Shown here piece after piece: positions 38,726-42,887 of a DNA stretch of 42,887 nt (the first letter of the stretch is position 1; the number at the start of each line of letters is the position of its first letter). The position numbers were made by a program, and so were the translations under genes. The notes under the pieces were generated by a model. The model searched no databases and had not been told where the DNA came from. It worked only from the letters and a program-made list of their open reading frames with translations. This DNA is from HRBIN16 sp049969495. GTDB lineage: Bacteria > Armatimonadota > HRBIN16. The stretch spans positions 1 to 42,887 of the forward strand of contig JBMFOT010000028.1 of assembly GCA_049969495.1 (NCBI GenBank). Direction: 5' to 3'.

Positions 38726-38736
38726 AAAAATTTTTT
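38726..38736. promoter_or_regulatory. AT-rich symmetric tract upstream of sigma-54 promoter
   Basis: AAAAATTTTTT centred about 36 bp from the GG at 38694-38695; weaker relative of the palindromes at 280 and 18290. Confidence 0.3.
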
Positions 38737-38773
38737 GGTTCACAGACCTGAAAAACCCCACTCTAAAACACTC

Positions 38774-38831
38774 TTGGGAAGCCTGTAGGGCGGGTATAAT
38801 CGGTCTAGGCAACAGTAATGAGTGCACTCAT
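38774..38831 (+). promoter_or_regulatory. TATAAT promoter and palindromic operator of the TPM gene
   Basis: TATAAT at 38795-38800 with a weak -35 (TTGGGA 38774-38779, spacing 15). The perfect palindrome ATGAGTGCACTCAT (38818-38831) would sit at about +11 to +25, a typical repressor position. Regulator unknown. Confidence 0.5.
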
Positions 38832-38859
38832 CACGTCGCCCGATTATGGGGGTGGTGAG

Positions 38860-38916
38860 ATGTTCCTGCAACTTTTGCGCTGCCGTATAGGTCATTTGAA
38901 CACGGGAAAAAAATAG
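38860..38916 (+). CDS. Possible 18-residue leader peptide
   Basis: MFLQLLRCRIGHLNTGKK, with GGTGGTGAG directly before the ATG. Between promoter and the TPM gene; may be a leader ORF or chance. Confidence 0.2.
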   Translation: MFLQLLRCRIGHLNTGKK

Positions 38917-38949
38917 TACTTCACTCGTGATGAACAAGGAGCAGACAGG

Positions 38950-40464
38950 ATGCGATACCTCGTGTGCAGTGTAGCCGTCACGCTGCTCGTTCTGCCAAGC
39001 TGGGCACAGGTGAGTACACGCGTGGAAAACGTGATAGTAGACACCCTCCTGCGCTCGGACGTGTACGTCGCGCCAGAGCTGGCTGGCGTGGTGGACGAAG
39101 CACGCCTGCAACAGGTTGCGCAAGAGCTGCGTCCCTTTACCCTCAAATTCGTCGTGGTGCCCCTGCGCGACAGACAGACCAGGGGCAGGTGGGCGTCTGG
39201 ATTGCGCAGATACCTGAACATCCATGAGGGAGCGGTCATCGTTCTGGTACCGAAAACCGGGCAGCTGCGTGGCGGTGTTTCCGTAAGCAGTGGTGTGATA
39301 CCTACCCGGCAGGTGGACCAGATAGTGCAGGAACACCTCAAGGTGTTCTCCGCACAGGGCTACACGCAGGGGCTGGAGCAGTTAGCCCGGGCGTTGCGCG
39401 ACCACTACGTCAGCGAGCGGCGCAGTTCTGCTCTGGGCGCGGTGGCGTTGTTCGGAATCCCTGCTGTTCTGGTGCTAGGGGGTGTGGCATGGGTCGTTCG
39501 CCGACGAGCGCAGGAGGTCGCCCGATTGAAAGCGCGTTTGCAGGGCATGCGGGCGCAGGTACTGGAAGGCATTGAGTACCTGGACGGCTATATCGATGTA
39601 CTTCCGGAGGGCGAGGATGCCAGCCGTGCCCGCGAGCATCGGCAAAAAGCTGCTGAACTGCAGGCGCAGGCGGTGGAGATGATGGAAAAGGCGAAGCGAC
39701 CGGAGGACCTGTGGCGGGCAGAGCACCTGCTGGACAAGGCGCAAATGAGTGTAGAAAAGGCGAAGAAATACATCTTGCGCGCGGGAGGAGACACCAGTAT
39801 CCACGTGGAGGAAGAACCCGAAGAGCCGATAGCACAGGGGGCGTCTATGCTTATTCGACCGAACGATCGAACCTACGCCTGCTTCTTCTGCTCCAAACCT
39901 CCCACGCTGGGCGAGCTACAGCCTGTGGAGGTCACCGTCGGCGAACAAACTCGGAAGGTATGGGCATGTGAAGAGTGTGCCGAGCAGATAAAGCGAGGGG
40001 AAACGCCTGCGATGCGCGTGTTCCGCGACGGCGATCGCGTCCGTCCGTGGTACGATGTACCCGATTATGACCCCTATCGCGACTATGGCAGACCCTACCC
40101 TGGCATGGACTGGGTCAGTCTGCTGTTGCTGGGTAGCATTCTCTCACACCCTGCGCCGGTGATTATCCACGAACGTGAGCCCGTCAACATCGGGGGAGAC
40201 AACCCCGAAGCGGATGCTGGCGGAGGAGATTTCTTCGACAGCACGTTCGGAGGGGGCGAAACAAACGATACCGATGCTGGCGGCGGAGACTTCTTCGACA
40301 GCACGCTCGGATGGGGCGAAACAAACGATACAGACTCCGGCGGTGGAGACTTCTTCGACAGCCTGTTCGGCGGGTTCGACTCCGGCGATGTGGATGCCGG
40401 CGGAGCAGACTTTGCCGATTTTGGGGGCGATTTTGGCGGAGATTTCGGAGGAGGCGATTTCTAG
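38950..40464 (+). CDS. Membrane-anchored TPM-domain protein with zinc-ribbon and repeat tail
   Basis: 504 aa, ATG 38950 with AAGGAG at 8 nt. Order: signal peptide (1-19); TPM (Psb32/MOLO-1-like) domain about 35-155, with LKFVVVPLRD, EGAVIVLVPKTGQLRGGVSV and a GLEQLARALRDHY end; one membrane helix 161-183 (ALGAVALFGIPAVLVLGGVA); a basic stop-transfer RRRAQEV and a charged coiled coil about 186-280; a C-x2-C / C-x2-C zinc-ribbon-like knuckle (C311, C314, C340, C343); a hydrophobic patch at 388-398; then three 20-residue tandem repeats of DAGGGDFFDSTFGGGETNDT type from 422, ending in GGDFGGDFGGGDF. The repeat DNA unit is 60 bp. TPM proteins in bacteria are linked to envelope or photosystem maintenance, but the role here is unknown. 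Confidence 0.82.
   Translation: MRYLVCSVAVTLLVLPSWAQVSTRVENVIVDTLLRSDVYVAPELAGVVDEARLQQVAQELRPFTLKFVVVPLRDRQTRGRWASGLRRYLNIHEGAVIVLVPKTGQLRGGVSVSSGVIPTRQVDQIVQEHLKVFSAQGYTQGLEQLARALRDHYVSERRSSALGAVALFGIPAVLVLGGVAWVVRRRAQEVARLKARLQGMRAQVLEGIEYLDGYIDVLPEGEDASRAREHRQKAAELQAQAVEMMEKAKRPEDLWRAEHLLDKAQMSVEKAKKYILRAGGDTSIHVEEEPEEPIAQGASMLIRPNDRTYACFFCSKPPTLGELQPVEVTVGEQTRKVWACEECAEQIKRGETPAMRVFRDGDRVRPWYDVPDYDPYRDYGRPYPGMDWVSLLLLGSILSHPAPVIIHEREPVNIGGDNPEADAGGGDFFDSTFGGGETNDTDAGGGDFFDSTLGWGETNDTDSGGGDFFDSLFGGFDSGDVDAGGADFADFGGDFGGDFGGGDF
40213..40392 (+). repeat. Three 60-bp tandem repeats inside the TPM gene
   Basis: Units at 40213-40272, 40273-40332 and 40333-40392, the first two about 90% alike, each encoding a D-A/S-G-G-G-D-F-F-D-S unit; the third diverges at its end. 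In-frame, so length changes keep the protein intact. Confidence 0.8.
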
Positions 40465-40512
40465 CGATTACCATACCGAGCAGACGCACCATTATTCCTC
40501 TACCCTAATTCC

Positions 40513-40536
40513 CCGGGCGGGAGATGTCCCGCCCGG
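40513..40536. terminator. Hairpin between convergent genes
   Basis: CCGGGCGGGA (40513-40522) / TCCCGCCCGG (40527-40536), loop GATG. Perfect 10-bp stem between the ends of the TPM gene (40464) and the small membrane gene (40552). No T-run, so termination is plausible but unproven. Confidence 0.5.
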
Positions 40537-40551
40537 TCTCAGGCAACAGAT

Positions 40552-40752
40552 TCACCTCCCGGACGGTGCAGGAGATGGCGTACCGGTCGATGCTCCTCCG
40601 CCACCTCCAAACCACGGCGGTCGCTCGGTGGGCAACACGCTCTGCTTCTCTTTCTGCTGTCTGCTCCACTGTAGTCCGATCGCCACCAGCGCGATCACGA
40701 TGATAATCACCGCAATCACGCCCATCAGGGTGCGCTTGTTTTGATTCCCCAT
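40552..40752 (-). CDS. Small single-helix membrane protein
   Basis: 66 aa, ATG 40752 with AAGGAGG at 6-7 nt. One membrane helix (GVIAVIIIVIALVAIGLQW, 11-29) after a basic start (NQNKRTLM), then a Pro/Gly-rich tail (PPWFGGGGGASTGTPSPAPS). The tail would be outside if the basic end stays in. No motif; function unknown. Same strand as, and 55 bp downstream of, the prepilin-like gene, separated by a strong hairpin; possibly co-transcribed with it. Confidence 0.65.
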   Translation of the reverse strand: MGNQNKRTLMGVIAVIIIVIALVAIGLQWSRQQKEKQSVLPTERPPWFGGGGGASTGTPSPAPSGR

Positions 40753-40768
40753 CTTTTCCTCCTTGGGT

Positions 40769-40802
40769 GAGGTCAGGCAGGCTGAAGCTGCCGCCTGACC
40801 TC
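40769..40802 (-). terminator. Hairpin after the prepilin-like gene
   Basis: GAGGTCAGGC (40769-40778) / GCCTGACCTC (40793-40802), 10-bp perfect stem with an inner GGC/GCC pair set. No T-run on the minus side; may partially terminate or protect mRNA. Confidence 0.45.
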
Positions 40803-40807
40803 CGGTT

Positions 40808-41557
40808 TCAGTCTATATCCCAGCCCTCGGCAGGGTTCCACGTGTTATGACGGTCATCCCGCACGTACCAGTGCGGGTCAAAGTTGGCGCAGGGATATGG
40901 TTCCACCTCCCACAGGCGAAGCTTGACGAACCGGTGGTTGCCCGCCATGATATAACGAGCATGACCGTCTGCGAAGATAGCGTTGAAAGCCATACGAGTA
41001 AAGGCTTGCGGGTCCGTACAAGACCAGAACGGCACGCTTTTCTCCGCGTGGACGGGGCTGTTCTCATACGCTACGAACGTCTGAGCAGGCTTGTCGATAC
41101 TGGCAAGCTTCGCGCCACACCTCGAGGCGGTCGCTAGAGCCAGCTTGAAGTCATACGACAAGCCTCTGAACCCCTGCACCGGCCACAGGTCGGGACAGCC
41201 GTTAGCAGGCCAACCGCCCCACTTCCAGAAGTTGTCCGGGTAGGAGGGGCAGATGAAGATTTGCGCGTTCTTCACGTAAGGCTGCACCAGCACCGCCCAG
41301 CGGGTAAACGCCATCACGATGTCGCCGTTGCAGTCCGCAGTATGCGCGCAGTCGCTACTCCACGAAAAGAACTTCTCGTCGAAGTCTTGTACGTACATGC
41401 TAATGCCTAGACCAATCTGCTTCATGTTGCTGAGGCAGCTGGTCTTTCGCGCCTGCTCGCGGGCCCGGGCGAACACGGGGAACAGGATCGCCGCCAGGAT
41501 CGCGATAATCGCGATCACCACGAGCAGCTCGATGAGGGTGAAAGCACGTTTTTTCAT
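40808..41557 (-). CDS. Prepilin-like protein with H-X9-DG motif, coupled to the GntR regulator
   Basis: 249 aa, ATG 41557. N-terminus MKKRAFTLIELLVVIAIIAI is a prepilin signal with an Ala, not Gly, before F6, an accepted variant in this family. Then LFPVFARAREQARKTSCLSN, MKQIGLGISMYVQDFDEKF as in the Armatimonadota/Planctomycetota type, and the closing FADGHARYIMAG; the H of H-X9-DG is less obvious than in the copy at 12470. Six or more cysteines lie in the mature part. Its ATG overlaps the stop of the upstream regulator gene (ATGA), so translation is coupled. Surface or pseudopilus role inferred from the leader only. Confidence 0.85.
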   Translation of the reverse strand: MKKRAFTLIELLVVIAIIAILAAILFPVFARAREQARKTSCLSNMKQIGLGISMYVQDFDEKFFSWSSDCAHTADCNGDIVMAFTRWAVLVQPYVKNAQIFICPSYPDNFWKWGGWPANGCPDLWPVQGFRGLSYDFKLALATASRCGAKLASIDKPAQTFVAYENSPVHAEKSVPFWSCTDPQAFTRMAFNAIFADGHARYIMAGNHRFVKLRLWEVEPYPCANFDPHWYVRDDRHNTWNPAEGWDID

Positions 41558-42684
41558 GGCTTCTCCTCCTTGTGCTCAGATAGTGTTCGAGAAAGTACTT
41601 TTCTTGCCCCCGGCAGATGGTGCTCTGCGGGGTAGAGACTTGCCAGAGTAGTTGTGACTTCGGGCGGCATCACCTCCCCTTCGATACGGCGTTGCAAGCG
41701 AATGGCGGCGGTACGCCCCATCTCGTAAACCTGCTGCACGAGACGGTGTACGGAGCGCGTCACACGGGTCATCAACGGTGGTGCATCGGCGAAGCTGAGC
41801 ACCTCCAGCTCTTCAGGCACCGCCACGCCCATCCGGTCGCACGCCTCCAGTACCGCTACCATGTAGTAATCGTGCAGGCAGAAGACAGCGGTGATCGGTC
41901 TGGGCTGATGCAGCAGGGTAAACAGCGCATCATGCACCACCTGCACCATGTAGTCCAGTTTGATTCTCTCGTGCAGCGGAAAGAACCTGACCAACAGGCT
42001 TACATCCTCGTTGCCCGCTTCCCGCATCGCTTGCAGGTAAGCTTCGTACCGCTCACGGATGGAGGAAACATATAACGCATCGTCCGTAAAATGCGCGATG
42101 GTGCGATGTCCGTTTTCCACCAGGTAGCGTAAACCCGCCAGGCTGGAGCGATAGTTATCGGTCATGACAACATCACACTGCACTCCATCGGGCTGGCGGT
42201 CCACGCAGACCACCGGCTTGCCGCCCTCAAGGAGGCGTTGAAGGAGTGCGGTGTTCTTTGGGTCGCAGGTTGGATAGATGATGATACCGTCCGCCTCGTG
42301 TTGCATGCGGCGCAGATATTGCGCCTCGCGGTGGGGGTCGTTATGGGTTTCGCACAGCAACAGGTTGTACTGGTCAGGCAACGCACTGCGAATACCACGC
42401 AAATACTCCACCTGCGGGTAGTCATGCACAAAGGGAAACACCGCGGCGACGAAAACAGGCTTGGCAGGCGGAGGTTCCGCAACAAACGTGCCCGACTTCC
42501 GTTTGCGCACAACCAGCCCCAGCCGTTGAAGTTCGAACATCGCTCGGTGCGCGGTTACCCGGCATACACCGTACTGCTGTGCCAGCTCCGTCTCCGACGG
42601 CAGAGGTGTACCCGGAGGCAGGTCACCGCTTTCAATCTGAGCGCGGATAGCGTCTGCGATATGTTTCCATTTCACGGAAGACAC
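41554..42684 (-). CDS. Transcriptional regulator: GntR-type HTH with LacI-type sensor domain
   Basis: 376 aa, GTG start at 42684; no clear ribosome site is seen, and the leader is short (start of transcription near 42724). HTH at about 5-70 (WKHIADAIRAQIESGDLPPG, LPSETELAQQYGVCRVTAHR, GLVVRKRKSGTFVAE). Sensor at about 78-355 with LacI-type features: EYLRGIRSALP, ADGIIIYPTCDPKNT, VVCVDRQPDGV, GLRYLVENGHRTIAHFTDD, ITAVFCLHDYYMVAVLEACD, VPEELEVLSFADAP, RSVHRLVQQVYEMGRTAAIR. Likely a sugar-responsive regulator and, because of the coupling, of the prepilin-like gene downstream or of itself. Driven by a consensus promoter at 42731-42759. Confidence 0.9.
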   Translation of the reverse strand: MSSVKWKHIADAIRAQIESGDLPPGTPLPSETELAQQYGVCRVTAHRAMFELQRLGLVVRKRKSGTFVAEPPPAKPVFVAAVFPFVHDYPQVEYLRGIRSALPDQYNLLLCETHNDPHREAQYLRRMQHEADGIIIYPTCDPKNTALLQRLLEGGKPVVCVDRQPDGVQCDVVMTDNYRSSLAGLRYLVENGHRTIAHFTDDALYVSSIRERYEAYLQAMREAGNEDVSLLVRFFPLHERIKLDYMVQVVHDALFTLLHQPRPITAVFCLHDYYMVAVLEACDRMGVAVPEELEVLSFADAPPLMTRVTRSVHRLVQQVYEMGRTAAIRLQRRIEGEVMPPEVTTTLASLYPAEHHLPGARKVLSRTLSEHKEEKP

Positions 42685-42730
42685 GGCACATTACCACATG
42701 GTTAAGCTCGTTCAATATTATGGTATTCTC

Positions 42731-42759
42731 AGTATACACATTCGCCAGGGTTTTGTCAA
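42731..42759 (-). promoter_or_regulatory. Sigma-70 promoter of the regulator-prepilin operon
   Basis: On the minus strand TTGACA (42754-42759), 17 nt, TATACT (42731-42736). The start would be near 42724. Confidence 0.8.
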
Positions 42760-42771
42760 CTCCTTCTGGGA

Positions 42772-42887
42772 TGTTCGAGAATTGTTGAGAAGTTGGTTGT
42801 GGCGCAAGGAGAGAGGCGTCCTTGCTACCCCTTGTCTTACCTCACCCCCGTCCCCTCTCCTACGAGGAGAGGGGGGCGTTCCCCCTT
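42772..42887. mobile_element. Second MITE-like element, truncated by the window end
   Basis: TGTTCGAGAATTGTTGAGAA and the following about 95 nt match the element at 10611-10793 at nearly every position, in the same orientation. It sits just outside the promoter of the GntR/LacI operon. Its right-hand end lies beyond the window. Confidence 0.65.

Larger units (their letters stand above)
38624..38949. other. Divergent promoter region between the LVIVD and TPM genes
   Basis: About 326 nt: sigma-54 promoter with AT-palindrome facing left, a TATAAT -10 element (38795-38800) facing right, a 14-bp perfect palindrome just beyond it, and a possible 18-residue leader ORF (38860-38916). Confidence 0.6.

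Overview
The window looks like chromosomal DNA of a GC-moderate bacterium, most plausibly a thermophilic Armatimonadota (Chthonomonas / Fimbriimonadales / HRBIN-type lineage). The assignment is an inference from gene-family content: GntR-HTH/LacI-sensor hybrid regulators, prepilin-like proteins with a C-terminal H-X9-DG motif, a PEP-CTERM-like surface lectin, dockerin-bearing LVIVD protein, PIG-L and sugar-isomerase families, and interspersed C-rich hairpin repeats. No phage, plasmid, CRISPR or rRNA was seen.

Layout. 1-171: start of a secreted protein (minus strand, runs off the window). 417-2753: dolichyl-phosphate-mannose-type glycosyltransferase, GntR/LacI regulator, small unknown protein. 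2750-4731: sugar ABC ATPase (MsmK/UgpC type) and a C-type-lectin PEP-CTERM protein. 4900-8340: unknown protein, dispersed repeats, TetR regulator, four-GAF sensor. 8539-12388: acetyl-CoA synthetase, a MITE-like repeat, tRNA-Ser(UGA), PIG-L deacetylase. 12470-18239: prepilin-like protein, two propeller-like proteins, sugar isomerase, a broken small membrane gene and a GH171/DUF1343 muramidase. 18336-20788: a sigma-54 promoter with a terminator about 75 nt downstream, YjbQ, and a long-chain acyl-CoA synthetase. 20745-36945: one long minus-strand unit with respiratory complex I genes (nuoA, C, D, E, F, G, H, J, K, L, M, N), a UroD-family gene between nuoM and nuoN, and a PAP2 phosphatase plus a lipid kinase at the 3' end. 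37214-42684: LVIVD/dockerin protein, TPM-domain protein, small membrane protein, prepilin-like protein and a second GntR/LacI regulator. A second copy of the MITE-like repeat runs off the right end.

Three things stand out. First, five intergenic sites carry a near-identical sigma-54 (-24/-12, GG-N10-GC) promoter, each with an AT-rich (near-)palindrome 36-40 bp upstream. Four drive genes for exported or pilin-like proteins and one reads into a short terminator-bounded transcript. This looks like a sigma-54-controlled cell-surface regulon. Second, the nuo operon lacks nuoB and nuoI, has a perfect Rex-type operator (TTGTGAA-N4-TTCACAA) in front of nuoA, and holds a 28-residue single-helix membrane peptide gene packed with one-base gaps between nuoJ and nuoK. 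Third, a GntR/LacI regulator is translationally coupled (ATGA overlap) to a prepilin-like gene.

Function assignments rest on motifs read by eye. No homology search was run, and promoter or operator calls are pattern matches.
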